A stretch of 64,000 nucleotides of DNA from Methylomonas sp. LL1 (GTDB lineage Bacteria > Pseudomonadota > Gammaproteobacteria > Methylococcales > Methylomonadaceae), in NCBI RefSeq assembly GCF_015711015.1, contig NZ_CP064653.1, forward strand, positions 3,162,001 through 3,226,000, in the 5' to 3' direction. Every line of letters starts with the position of its first letter. The first letter of the stretch is position 1. The notes beneath the pieces were generated by a model. The model searched no databases. It saw nothing but the letters and a program-made list of their open reading frames with translations, and was not told the origin of the DNA. The position numbers were made by a program, and so were the translations under genes. This document shows, one piece after another, positions 27,066 through 36,087 of the stretch.

Positions 27066-28163
27066 ATGAAAATAGTGCATACCGAAGCTTCAATGGGCTT
27101 TGGCGGACAGGAAATGCGGATTCTAACCGAAGCCTTGGGACTCAAAAATCGTGGGCATCAGCTGACCTTGCTGTGTCCCCGCCATGCTGAAATCTACAGC
27201 ATCGCCCAAACACGCGGCCTTGATGTGGTTGCCCTGCCGATAGGCAAAAAACGCCTAGCCGGACTGTGGGCAATCTATCGCTGGTTGAGCGCCAATCGTC
27301 CGGACGTGGTCAACACCCATAGCTCCACCGACAGCTGGCTAACGGCTCTGGCGGCAAAACTGATGCCTAATCCACCCGCCATTGTCCGCAGCCGGCACAT
27401 TTCCGCGCCCATTGGTGACAATGCATTCAGCCGCTGGCTGTATACCAAGGCCAGCCGGCATATCGTCACCACCGGCGAAAAACTGCGCCGCACCTTAATC
27501 GATACTAACGGCTTTCCGGCCGAGCAAGTCAGCTCGATCCGCACCGGCATCGATCTACAACGCTTCAAACCCGGCGACAAACAGCAGGCGCGGCTTCAAC
27601 TGAATTTACCTAGCGATAAAACGATCATCGGCATTGTCGCTACTTTGCGCAGCTGGAAAGGCCATCGCTATCTGCTGGAAGCCTTTGCAGCATTACCGGA
27701 ACGGGAAAATTTACACTTATTGATTGTCGGCGATGGCCCGCAATGGGATGCCCTGCATGAACTAGTCAAACAATTGAATCTGGTGAATAACGTCAGTTTT
27801 GCCGGGCGCCAAAACAATATTCAAACTTGGCTGCAAGCGCTGGACATCTTTTGTCTGCCTTCCTATGCCAACGAAGGCGTCCCTCAAGCGTTAATGCAGG
27901 CTCAGGCCTGCGGTATTCCCGCCGTGACCACCTTGGTCGGCAGTATCGATGAAGCGGTTTTAGCGGGTGAAAGTGCGCTGATCGTCAGTCCAGAAAACAC
28001 CGCTGAGTTGCAACAAGCCCTGGCCGCTTTAATCAATAACCCGGATAAACGCCGGCAAATGGGCGCCAAGGCGGCTGAATTCGCGGCGGAAAACTTCTCC
28101 GATAGCGCGATGCTGGATGCGATGGAACGGGTTTTTATGAATGCCTGCGCCCAATCCCGATAG
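27066..28163 (+). CDS. Glycosyltransferase family 4
   Basis: 365 residues. N-terminal KIVHTEASMGFGGQEMRIL is typical of LPS-associated GT4 enzymes; the central IRTGIDLQRFKPGD and the E-x7-E region NEGVPQALMQAQACGIP complete the fold. It begins 3 bases after the WaaG-like stop and ends 29 bases inside the convergent WaaL-like gene. Probably adds an outer-core sugar; the donor is unknown. Confidence 0.9.
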   Translation: MKIVHTEASMGFGGQEMRILTEALGLKNRGHQLTLLCPRHAEIYSIAQTRGLDVVALPIGKKRLAGLWAIYRWLSANRPDVVNTHSSTDSWLTALAAKLMPNPPAIVRSRHISAPIGDNAFSRWLYTKASRHIVTTGEKLRRTLIDTNGFPAEQVSSIRTGIDLQRFKPGDKQQARLQLNLPSDKTIIGIVATLRSWKGHRYLLEAFAALPERENLHLLIVGDGPQWDALHELVKQLNLVNNVSFAGRQNNIQTWLQALDIFCLPSYANEGVPQALMQAQACGIPAVTTLVGSIDEAVLAGESALIVSPENTAELQQALAALINNPDKRRQMGAKAAEFAAENFSDSAMLDAMERVFMNACAQSR

Positions 28164-29388
28164 CGCTATTGCGTTGATCCAGACCAGCCCACCACAACCC
28201 AATCAATAACAGCGTTAATAGTCCGTGCTCGGTATGCAGCGTGGTGTTGAGCAGACCGTTGACCAACACGACTTGAATGGCTCCGAAAGCAGCCAGCCAA
28301 CTGCACCAATAGCTATTCGAGTCAGCTAACCTGGGGCGATTTTTGTACAACAAAAACCCAATTCGCCCCAATACCAGCAAGGTGATGCTGAAGCCAAACA
28401 CCCCCTGCTCCGCCAACGTGGATAGATAAAAGTTATGCACATGCGCACAGGCTAAATATTGCCCTTCCACGAAGGCTTTACCTTCGGCACTCAGCCATTC
28501 TGATTGCAATTCCACAGTCGCTTGGCCAAAGTTTTTGATCCCTAGACCGAAAACGGGGAACTGACGCCAAGCCAGCAGACTACTGTTCCAAATTGCCTGC
28601 CTCTCCCCCAGATAAGGGCCTTGTGATGTTTGTTGAACATGCTTCTGCACCACTTGGGCATCTTCAAAATACAATCCAGCCACAGTTGTGAAAATACTTA
28701 ACAGTAAAACCAACAACGGCCATTTACTCCGTTTCAACCATGTCAGCCCAAATGACATCGCAATAACGGCAATAGTGAAAATAGTGGCTCGGCTATTGGA
28801 AAGCACTACACTGGCCGCAGTGATCAGCAGACAGAAGATCACAAAGGCTTTCGAGGAAATTGAATCGGTTTTTTTTAATGTCAGACTCATCGCCAATGCC
28901 AACGCAAAGTTCAGTCCCAGATAAATGGCCGAATGGTTAACATGACCGACCGAGTTTAACTCCAACGCTGACTGTTGCTTGGTAACAAACAGTTGCCAAA
29001 GCCCCGCAGCCGTGGCTAACAAAGTGGATAATATAATAACCATGGAAACGGTTTGCCTGAGCCTTTCACTCAGTGAAATATTTTTTAAAACCAACAGAAA
29101 CAATGACAGCTTTAAAATCCCAGTAGCCCCATCCCATTCCTTATGCTGAATACCGGCAAACCAAGCCACCACAAAACCGCTCAACATCCAAAACACTAAC
29201 AATGTATCGTCGTGTTGCCAGCGATGACTTTCTCTATTTTTCCATATTGAATAGATGCCCAATAGATAAAATAAACATAAAAAGACCGTTTTCGGCGTTT
29301 CAAATACGGGTAGAACCAGAATAAACGCCAAAAGGCTCAACACAGGCGCTGCCTGCCATTTTTCGAAAACCGGCTTGAATACTTGCAT
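28135..29388 (-). CDS. O-antigen ligase family protein (WaaL-like)
   Basis: 417 residues with about twelve hydrophobic segments. The Wzy/WaaL domain shows VVLSNSRATIFTIAV (the conserved Arg) and the large periplasmic loop ending FGLGIKNFGQA, plus CAHVHNFYLSTLAEQGVFG with the catalytic His region. WaaL joins O-antigen to the lipid A-core on the periplasmic side. No O-antigen polymerase or flippase is in the window, so an O-chain role is inferred from the family. The 3' end overlaps the convergent GT4 gene by 29 bases. Confidence 0.85.
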   Translation of the reverse strand: MQVFKPVFEKWQAAPVLSLLAFILVLPVFETPKTVFLCLFYLLGIYSIWKNRESHRWQHDDTLLVFWMLSGFVVAWFAGIQHKEWDGATGILKLSLFLLVLKNISLSERLRQTVSMVIILSTLLATAAGLWQLFVTKQQSALELNSVGHVNHSAIYLGLNFALALAMSLTLKKTDSISSKAFVIFCLLITAASVVLSNSRATIFTIAVIAMSFGLTWLKRSKWPLLVLLLSIFTTVAGLYFEDAQVVQKHVQQTSQGPYLGERQAIWNSSLLAWRQFPVFGLGIKNFGQATVELQSEWLSAEGKAFVEGQYLACAHVHNFYLSTLAEQGVFGFSITLLVLGRIGFLLYKNRPRLADSNSYWCSWLAAFGAIQVVLVNGLLNTTLHTEHGLLTLLLIGLWWAGLDQRNSAIGIGRRHS

Positions 29389-29418
29389 TAATTTTTAAAT
29401 ATAAATAGATAGGGGCGT

Positions 29419-29868
29419 TTATCGCCCATGTAATCGAACCAACAAAACCGCCTCATCACGAGTTAAACCGCAACTTTTCACCAACTCTTCGACATTGGCA
29501 CCTCGACGTATTTTTTCTATGGCCAGTTGGTAGCCTTGATCGTGGTGATCGTGATCCTGATCTTGCTCTTCGTCATGCTGAACGGCCTCTTCATAGCGGG
29601 CTTGCGATGATGATTGAGGCTGGAAGCTGATGCTATCGAGTAAGTTACTTAGCCGCGACTCGTTGGCGGCTAAGCGCTTGTCTACGGCAACGGCCGCCGA
29701 ACACAAGCCGGCAATGTCATCGTTGCCACGCTGAAGTTGCGAGGCCAGAGTTCGCACATCCCGTATAAGCTTTTTTTGTTCGCGCCAAAGCCGAATCAAG
29801 CCGATAGCCAACAATGTAGACGCCAACGCTAAAACACCCGCAATACCTGGCAATAAAAGATCATTCAT
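29419..29868 (-). CDS. DUF2802 protein at the end of the chemotaxis block
   Basis: 149 residues from ATG 29868, which shares a base with the preceding stop (TGATG). An N-terminal membrane helix (PGIAGVLALASTLLAIGLIR) is followed by a coiled-coil-like charged region, a His/Asp/Glu-rich spacer (DEEQDQDHDHHDQG) and a C-terminal helix-turn-helix-like domain (AIEKIRRGANVEELVKSCGL). This is DUF2802, found at the same place after cheW in Pseudomonas-type flagellar clusters. Function unknown. Confidence 0.86.
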   Translation of the reverse strand: MNDLLLPGIAGVLALASTLLAIGLIRLWREQKKLIRDVRTLASQLQRGNDDIAGLCSAAVAVDKRLAANESRLSNLLDSISFQPQSSSQARYEEAVQHDEEQDQDHDHHDQGYQLAIEKIRRGANVEELVKSCGLTRDEAVLLVRLHGR

Positions 29869-30044
29869 CACACAATTTCATCAATATGCCGAGCGGGCTG
29901 ATCATTTCGAGTCGGCTGTTTGCCTGCCGACGTATCATCCTTGGATTGTTGTTTACTCTTGTCACTGTTCCGCTCTTTCTCGCGCTCGACTTTATGCACC
30001 ACCGGCAGTGGCGGACTAGGCGGTATCGGCATGATTTCCGACAT
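29868..30044 (-). CDS. Small conserved-position protein after cheW (58 aa)
   Basis: ATG 30044 to TGA 29868. It begins MSEIMPIPPSPPLPVVHKVE, is then highly charged (EREKERNSDKSK) and ends ARHIDEIV. It lies 27 bases after cheW and overlaps the DUF2802 start by 1 base. A proline-rich head and a HIDExV-like tail match, to my recollection, the tiny proteins annotated as hypothetical at this position in other polar flagellar clusters. Low complexity suggests a disordered linker or adaptor. The frame is short, so position and overlap carry the call. Confidence 0.65.
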   Translation of the reverse strand: MSEIMPIPPSPPLPVVHKVEREKERNSDKSKQQSKDDTSAGKQPTRNDQPARHIDEIV

Positions 30045-30071
30045 AGCTCAGCACCAAAATTACAAGCCAAA

Positions 30072-30545
30072 TTAGAACATGTCCAACTCGGCTTTTTCGT
30101 CCTCGCTGAGGAATTTATTTAAATCGACCAAAATCAGCAACTTGTTATCACGACTGGTCACGCCCTGGATGTATTTGGAACTTTCCTCGTTACCGACATT
30201 CGGCGCGGTTTCGATTTCCGATGCCCGCATTTCCACCACTTCAGCAACACTGTCGACCAAAATACCGATAATATGCCGGTCGGTTTCGATAATCACCACC
30301 CGCGAGGCATCATCGGTTTCCTTTGAAGGCAAGCCGAAACGATTACGGGTGTCGATTACCGTCACCACGTTGCCGCGCAAATTGATAATGCCCAGCACAT
30401 AGGACGGCGCGCCAGGAACCGGTGCGATTTCAGTGACCCGCAGTACCTCCTGTACCTGCATCACATTGATACCGTACTTTTCTTCACCCAGACAAAAAGT
30501 CACCCACTGCATGATGGGGTCGCTTTGTTTTCTATCTTCGCTCAT
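30072..30545 (-). CDS. cheW: Chemotaxis coupling protein CheW
   Basis: 157 residues from ATG 30545; an ATG three codons upstream is possible, but a GGAT box is better spaced for 30545. The CheW core is clear: WVTFCLGEEKYGINVMQVQE, VLGIINLRGNVVTVIDTR and GILVDSVAEVVEM. It links receptors to the CheA kinase at the pole. It is the classical single-domain version; the gene just upstream encodes a second, longer CheW-domain protein. Confidence 0.95.
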   Translation of the reverse strand: MSEDRKQSDPIMQWVTFCLGEEKYGINVMQVQEVLRVTEIAPVPGAPSYVLGIINLRGNVVTVIDTRNRFGLPSKETDDASRVVIIETDRHIIGILVDSVAEVVEMRASEIETAPNVGNEESSKYIQGVTSRDNKLLILVDLNKFLSEDEKAELDMF

Positions 30546-30569
30546 GTTTTTCATCCAAAAGGGTTAGAT

Positions 30570-31280
30570 TTATGTTCTTCGATGCGGCACCAACTCTTGC
30601 AAGTCGATTATAGCGGTCAATTCCTCAATCACGGTGCCGATCAGCCAGGGTCTTTTTTGCCGGCTAGTACGCCATCTGACCTTCTCTGGCTTTAGCTTAC
30701 CTATCGACAAGATTTCGTCGCAAGCCAGACCCCAACGTTTATCCCGCGTAATCAGAAGGTTTGTAAATGGCTTGCTTTCCAAGTCCCGCTGACTGCCGCG
30801 ACTTTTGCCAAAAATCAATTGCCCGGTGTCCAATACTCCGATGCGGCTGTCATGTTCATCCAACAATCCCATGAACCAAGACGGCTGGCCAGGTATTTTG
30901 CCGGGTTTACGCCCAATTTTGATGGTTCTGGACAATTCGACCAGAGGTGTGGCCAAAATCAAATGCTCAACTTTAAAAAACAAGGCTTGAAATTCGTGCT
31001 GAGCCCAATCGGGCATCACGGAAAGTGGATGTAGTTTAGCCGGATTTTCGAACGCTACAAGCTGGTTTTGCAAGGGTTCGATCAGGGGCTTGGCGCTAAT
31101 GACCGGCTTGGGTGATTGTGTCACCGACTTCGGCGGATGTTTTGCCTCCGAGGCCAAGCCAAGCGGCGCCTGATCGTCTATCGGGGTAACCTCCGGAATT
31201 TCATCCAATAAGGTTCTCAGGTAGGCATCCAGGGCCAGTTGCTGATGAACGATACGCTGCGGGGGTTTTGCCTGATTCAT
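30570..31280 (-). CDS. CheW-domain protein with N-terminal extension
   Basis: 236 residues: a ~95-residue proline/lysine-rich linker, then a CheW-like domain (FFKVEHLILATPLVELSRTI, SWFMGLLDEHDSRIGVLDTG, WGLACDEILSIGKL). The Pseudomonas cluster has a similar extended CheW-like protein next to cheW, where it may link ParA/ParC localisation with CheA arrays; that is known for Vibrio ParP. ParP-like function is therefore a reasonable inference. Its start overlaps the parA stop by 4 bases. Confidence 0.86.
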   Translation of the reverse strand: MNQAKPPQRIVHQQLALDAYLRTLLDEIPEVTPIDDQAPLGLASEAKHPPKSVTQSPKPVISAKPLIEPLQNQLVAFENPAKLHPLSVMPDWAQHEFQALFFKVEHLILATPLVELSRTIKIGRKPGKIPGQPSWFMGLLDEHDSRIGVLDTGQLIFGKSRGSQRDLESKPFTNLLITRDKRWGLACDEILSIGKLKPEKVRWRTSRQKRPWLIGTVIEELTAIIDLQELVPHRRT

Positions 31281-32080
31281 GTCCGGTTCGCCAAGGGTTT
31301 GTCGCCGGCTTTATCAAGCAATAACAGTTCCAATAATTCCGAATAAGCTTCGACGGCCTTGGCGCTTTTATCAAACAGCGGTAAAGGCACGCCAACCCGA
31401 CTGGCATCTCGCACCTTGGTATCGACCGGAATAACCGAATCCCAGACATTCGCCGGATACTGTTGATGCAGGGCCACCAAACTTTCTCGCGCCGCCTTGG
31501 TTCGTTTGTCGTACATGGTGGGTACGATGGTAAATTTGGGCGGTGTTTTGCGCGAATGGAATACCATGTTGATGGTATGCACCATTCTATCCAGCCCTTT
31601 TAGAGCTAAAAACTCGGCCAATACCGGAATGATCAAATGATCACACGCCGCCAAGGCATTGATCATCAACACCCCCAACATCGGAGGGCTGTCGATGATA
31701 GCGTAGTCATATTGGTCTTTTAATTTAGCCAGTGCGCTGGCAACCACCAAGCCCATGCCGCCCATTTGCGCCACCTGGCGGTCCAAGGTCGCGATAGCGG
31801 TCGACGCCGGCATCACTGCCAGCCCATCAAATTCGGTCTTAGCCAAATACAGTTCGGGGTCGACGTTTTTCCTTTTCTCGCCGGTATCGCGAAACAGGTT
31901 ATAAACGCCGAACTCGACTTCGTCGGGATTCATTTTGAAATAACTGGTCAACGAACCATGCGGATCCAGATCAACTAACAGAGTTCTAAAGCCCCAGGAA
32001 GACAACAGCCCTCCCAGCGTCACCACCGAGGTGGTTTTACCCACTCCGCCTTTTTGGTTGGATACAGACCATATTTTCAT
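31277..32080 (-). CDS. ParA-family ATPase of the chemotaxis cluster (ParC-like)
   Basis: 267 residues. The deviant Walker A is QKGGVGKTT at residue 9, with VDLDPHGSLTSYF and DSPPMLGVLMINAL as the switch regions. Located between motD and the CheW-like genes, it corresponds to the ParC-type ATPase that places chemotaxis arrays at the cell pole in Vibrio and Pseudomonas. It overlaps both neighbours by 4 bases (ATGA), suggesting coupled translation. Confidence 0.9.
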   Translation of the reverse strand: MKIWSVSNQKGGVGKTTSVVTLGGLLSSWGFRTLLVDLDPHGSLTSYFKMNPDEVEFGVYNLFRDTGEKRKNVDPELYLAKTEFDGLAVMPASTAIATLDRQVAQMGGMGLVVASALAKLKDQYDYAIIDSPPMLGVLMINALAACDHLIIPVLAEFLALKGLDRMVHTINMVFHSRKTPPKFTIVPTMYDKRTKAARESLVALHQQYPANVWDSVIPVDTKVRDASRVGVPLPLFDKSAKAVEAYSELLELLLLDKAGDKPLANRT

Positions 32081-32961
32081 AATTGAGCCGGGGCATCCGG
32101 CGCCTTTTCAACCGGTTCCGGTTGTTGAGTTTCGGTTTGCGGCGCCAATTTTAACGCTTTGGCGCGCTCGATATCGGTCATGCCATAGCGCGCAAATGCT
32201 TGCGACATCAGCACCAACACCACGCGCCGATTTTTGAATCGGCCCGCTTCGTCCTTGTTATCGGCAATCGGATGAAACTCGCCAAAGCCGACGGCCGATA
32301 ATCGGGTCGGTGGAATGTTATTTTTGACCAATTCCTTGACCACGCTGGTGGCGCGAGCCGAAGACAAATCCCAGTTGGATGGATAAATTCCGGTCGAAAT
32401 CGGCACATCATCGGTATAGCCTTCGACGTTAATCACATTCGGCACGTCGCGTACCACCTCGGCTACTTTTTCCAGAACCGGAATCGCCTTGCCCGACAGT
32501 TCGGCCTTGCCGCTGGCAAATAACAATTCGCTATTCATTTCCAGTTCCACCCAAAAGTCGTGTTTTTTGATGCCGACCAACTGGCTTTCGACAAAAGGCT
32601 GCAGCGCGCGTTGGAACTCATCGGACACTTCATTCAAGCGGCGTTTTTCTTCCATGATTTCCTCGCTCAACTGATGCTCTTCCTGGGTTACCGTAATCAG
32701 ATTGGGCAATTCAATCGGCTGGATGCGCGTCGGAATGGTTCCCACCTGAATCGGCTCGACCTCCCTTAACACTTTTTCACTGTGAAACAAGGCTTTATCC
32801 AGAGACTCGGAAAATGTCTCGTACTTACCCTTGTTCACCGAAGATATCGAATACATCACCACAAAAAACGCAAACAACAAGGTGATGAAATCGGCGAAAG
32901 ACACCATCCATCGATCCTGATGCTCAGCTTCCTCGATAACTCTTTTTCTGCGCCTGGCCAT
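32077..32961 (-). CDS. motD: Flagellar motor stator protein MotD (MotB-like)
   Basis: 294 residues from ATG 32961. After a basic N-terminus (MARRRKRVIEEAEHQDRWMV) there is one membrane helix (FADFITLLFAFFVVMYSISS) with the proton-binding Asp in ADF, then a plug/linker and an OmpA-like peptidoglycan-binding domain (NVEGYTDDVPI, SSARATSVVKELV, GFGEFHPIADN). With MotC it forms a proton-driven stator unit. It is 15 bases downstream of motC. Confidence 0.93.
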   Translation of the reverse strand: MARRRKRVIEEAEHQDRWMVSFADFITLLFAFFVVMYSISSVNKGKYETFSESLDKALFHSEKVLREVEPIQVGTIPTRIQPIELPNLITVTQEEHQLSEEIMEEKRRLNEVSDEFQRALQPFVESQLVGIKKHDFWVELEMNSELLFASGKAELSGKAIPVLEKVAEVVRDVPNVINVEGYTDDVPISTGIYPSNWDLSSARATSVVKELVKNNIPPTRLSAVGFGEFHPIADNKDEAGRFKNRRVVLVLMSQAFARYGMTDIERAKALKLAPQTETQQPEPVEKAPDAPAQL

Positions 32962-32976
32962 GGTCAATGCCGGAAT

Positions 32977-33723
32977 CTATTTTTCCAGCAGAAAGCCGGA
33001 CAATTTCAATTCGATATTGCGCGGATTTTCACCCTCCGCAATCGAGGAAATACCTTCAACTATCATTTCCCGAGCCTGCGTGGCCTGAAAAATGTGCGCT
33101 TTTAATTTATTGGCGATCGGAATGAATAGCAGATTGGCCAAACCGACACCGTAAATGGTTGCGACAAAGGCCGTGGCAATGCCGCTACCCAGTAATTCGG
33201 GTTTGGCCAGGTTTTGCATCACATGAATCAGACCGATCACCGCACCGATAATGCCTATCGTCGGCGAATAGCCACCCATCGCATCGAATACTTTAGCCGC
33301 CTGTAAATCCAGGTGTTCCTTGGTAGACAGTTCCACCTCCATGCAGTCGCGAATCACTTCGGGCTCGTTACCATCCACCAAAAGTTGCAAACCTTTCTTG
33401 GCAAAGCTGTCTTTTTCACCGTCGATAACGGTTTCAAGCCCCAGCAAGCCTTCTTTTCTGGCCATCGTACTCCAGCGCACAATTTTATCGATCTGCTTGT
33501 TCAGCATCAGCTTTTCCGGCTTAACAATCCAGACCACGATTCGTAAGCCGCGCAAAAAGACCTTGGGTGGAAATTGCAACAAGGTTGCGCCCAGAGTACC
33601 GCCCACCACAATCACAAAGGCATGCAAATTCATCAAAGAGCCTAATTCGCCACCCGCCATCAGGTTACCGCCGATGATGGCGGAAAACCCCATAAGAACT
33701 CCGATGATGCTTAAAATATCCAT
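32977..33723 (-). CDS. motC: Flagellar motor stator protein MotC (MotA-like)
   Basis: 248 residues from ATG 33723; a TTG one codon earlier is less likely. Four membrane helices are visible, two at the N-terminus (ILSIIGVLMGFSAIIGG, HAFVIVVGGTLGATLLQFP) and two near the C-terminus (GYSPTIGIIGAVIGLIHVM, IATAFVATIYGVGLANLLF), joined by the cytoplasmic loop that meets FliG. The pairing with motD and position after cheA match MotCD of Pseudomonas. Confidence 0.93.
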   Translation of the reverse strand: MDILSIIGVLMGFSAIIGGNLMAGGELGSLMNLHAFVIVVGGTLGATLLQFPPKVFLRGLRIVVWIVKPEKLMLNKQIDKIVRWSTMARKEGLLGLETVIDGEKDSFAKKGLQLLVDGNEPEVIRDCMEVELSTKEHLDLQAAKVFDAMGGYSPTIGIIGAVIGLIHVMQNLAKPELLGSGIATAFVATIYGVGLANLLFIPIANKLKAHIFQATQAREMIVEGISSIAEGENPRNIELKLSGFLLEK

Positions 33724-33869
33724 CAACTCAACTTGTTAAATGCGTTGGCAAATTCACCCAAGCTTTGGTAGTTTGACAGCGACAATCGCAATATCAATTA
33801 TGCTTGGCTCTTTTTCGCGCCGCTGCCGGCCCGGCCTAAGGCAATTTCCCGCGAAACATATAGCCGGCA

Positions 33870-36077
33870 TTAGCAGGCATATTTTTTCATCAATCCCGGC
33901 ACATCCAGAATCAGCGCAATCTTGCCGTCACCGGTAATGGTTGCTCCGGACAATCCCTCCAGACCATGCAGCTTGGCGCCTAAAGCCTTGATGACCACTT
34001 CCTCCTGGCCGACCAGCTGGTCGACCACGAAACCGACTTGCCTACCGCCGGCGTTAACCACGACCACATGACTACTGGAGGACTTTTTATTGACGTTGTA
34101 ATAAGGATCATTGACCAGCCATTCGCTTAAATAAAACAAAGGCAAGGCTTTGTTTCTGACCATCACGACCAGTTGGTTATCGACTTTGTTGGTTTTATTC
34201 AGATCAAGATCAAGAATTTCAAGCACATTGGCCAAGGGTAAGGCAAATGCCTGCCCGCCCAGTTTAACCATCAGCGTCGGCATGATGGCCAAGGTCAATG
34301 GTACTTTAATGATGATATTACTGCCCCGTCCCTCCACCGAATCGATTTCGACCACGCCGTTCATTTGGGCAATACGGGTTTTCACTACATCCATGCCGAC
34401 CCCCCGGCCGGACACATCGGAAATCTCGGTCTTGGTGGAGAAACCCGGCATGAAAATCAGATTGTAGCATTCCTTATCATCCAGTCTGGCCGCGGTTTCT
34501 TCATCCATCAGACCCTTTTCGACCACCTTGGCCCGCAACAGATCAGGGTTCATGCCCTTGCCATCGTCCTGGATGGAAAGCTGGATATGGTCGCCTTCCT
34601 GAGAAGCCTTCAGTATCACCACTCCTTCGCGTGGCTTACCTTTTGCCTCGCGCTCGTCGGGCATCTCGACACCGTGATCGACCGCGTTTCTGACCAAATG
34701 CACCAATGGATCGGCCAGCGCCTCCACCAGATTTTTGTCCAGATCGGTATCTTCGCCGATCAATTCCAGCCGGATTTCCTTTTTCAAATTGCGGGCTAAA
34801 TCGCGCACCACCCTTGGAAAACGGCCAAATACTTTTTTGATCGGCTGCATCCGGGTTTTCATCACCGCCAACTGCAAATCAGCCGTTACCACATCCAGAT
34901 TGGAAATGGCCTTGGATAATTGCTCGCCGGCTTCGGAATTCGCTTTCAGGGTTTGGAATCGGTTTCGCACCAGCACCAGCTCGCCGACCATATTCATAAT
35001 GTCGTCGAGTATCTGAGTATCGACACGTACTGTAGTATCGACTTGCGGCGCGGCGGCCTTGGCTTTATCAGCGGAAGTATCCGGGACGCTGGCTTTATTG
35101 ACGGCTCTTTCCGGCTCGCTCGGTGCTAGGGCCTCCAACGCAGGCTTTTCGACCGGCTCGGGTTTAGCTTTGGGCTTTATCGGCTCCGGCTTGGCGGGAG
35201 CAGGAGGCTCAATCGGCGCATGTTCCATGGCTTTTTGGGCAATACTGGCGTCGAATTTACCTTTGCCATGCAATTGATCCAGCAGTTGATCGAACTCTTC
35301 CTCGGTGATGTCGCCCGAATCGGCCGAAGGCTGTGCCGGAGAAGCAGGCGCTTTGAACTTGCCCTTGCCGTGCAGTTCATCCAACAGGTTTTCGAACTCA
35401 TCCTCGGAAATCTCGTCGTCCTCCACCACGACGTCGTCAAGCGGTTTTTTGGCCGTGGGGGAGCCGCCTTTTCCATGCAGGGCATCCAGCAGATCTTCAA
35501 ACTCCCGCTCGGTAATTTCATCGGTTTCCGAACCGGGTTCGGAACGGGCCAGCAATTCGTCCGCATCCAGCATCGCATCGAATTCCTGAGCCACCAGATC
35601 TTGCGGGGAAGGGCTTTGGCTGAAATGTTCCTCGACTTCAGGCTCAACCGTCGCGGGCGCCATTTCTATCTGAGCTGGCCCCGCACTGTCGGCGCTGGCA
35701 AAGGCTTTTACCCTGGCCAGCAAATCCGCGGGCGCCGCCGCCGGTAAATTTCCGGCGCGCACTGTGGCAAACATCTCGTTGACAATATCCAACACCTGCA
35801 GGATAACATCCATTAACTCGGGAGTAACCCGGCGATCCCCCTGTCTCAGGACATTGAATACATCCTCGGCGCTATGACAAATTTCGACCAAAGCATGAAT
35901 GGCTAAAAACCCGGCACCACCCTTGACGGTGTGAAAACCACGAAAGATCGCGTTAAGCAAGTCGAAATCATTGGGCGATTGTTCAAGCTCAACCAGTTGC
36001 TCACCTAGCAGCTCAATAATTTCTCCGGCTTCAACCAAAAAATCCTGCAGAATTTCGTCGTCCTGATCGATCGTCAT
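33870..36077 (-). CDS. cheA: Chemotaxis histidine kinase CheA
   Basis: 735 residues. HPt domain (1-105) with phosphorylatable His49 in FRGFHTVKGGAGF. A long acidic linker contains three copies of an LHGKG motif (EFEDLLDALHGKG near 192, EFENLLDELHGKG near 227, EFDQLLDQLHGKG near 261). Then come the dimerisation helix pair, the HATPase (LVRNAVDHGVEMPDEREAKG, DDGKGMN, GFSTKTEISDVSGRGVGMD) and a C-terminal CheW-like domain ending GLMKKYAC. No P2 CheY-binding domain is obvious; the repeats sit in its place. It transfers phosphate to CheY in response to receptor signals. Confidence 0.96.
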   Translation of the reverse strand: MTIDQDDEILQDFLVEAGEIIELLGEQLVELEQSPNDFDLLNAIFRGFHTVKGGAGFLAIHALVEICHSAEDVFNVLRQGDRRVTPELMDVILQVLDIVNEMFATVRAGNLPAAAPADLLARVKAFASADSAGPAQIEMAPATVEPEVEEHFSQSPSPQDLVAQEFDAMLDADELLARSEPGSETDEITEREFEDLLDALHGKGGSPTAKKPLDDVVVEDDEISEDEFENLLDELHGKGKFKAPASPAQPSADSGDITEEEFDQLLDQLHGKGKFDASIAQKAMEHAPIEPPAPAKPEPIKPKAKPEPVEKPALEALAPSEPERAVNKASVPDTSADKAKAAAPQVDTTVRVDTQILDDIMNMVGELVLVRNRFQTLKANSEAGEQLSKAISNLDVVTADLQLAVMKTRMQPIKKVFGRFPRVVRDLARNLKKEIRLELIGEDTDLDKNLVEALADPLVHLVRNAVDHGVEMPDEREAKGKPREGVVILKASQEGDHIQLSIQDDGKGMNPDLLRAKVVEKGLMDEETAARLDDKECYNLIFMPGFSTKTEISDVSGRGVGMDVVKTRIAQMNGVVEIDSVEGRGSNIIIKVPLTLAIMPTLMVKLGGQAFALPLANVLEILDLDLNKTNKVDNQLVVMVRNKALPLFYLSEWLVNDPYYNVNKKSSSSHVVVVNAGGRQVGFVVDQLVGQEEVVIKALGAKLHGLEGLSGATITGDGKIALILDVPGLMKKYAC

Positions 36078-36087
36078 CTGTTGTTCC

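Noticed and set aside
29861-30070. 69-codon minus-strand frame overlapping the 58-residue gene
   Set aside because: Different frame, Cys/Arg-rich shadow composition; the 58-codon frame fits spacing and overlap with DUF2802 better.
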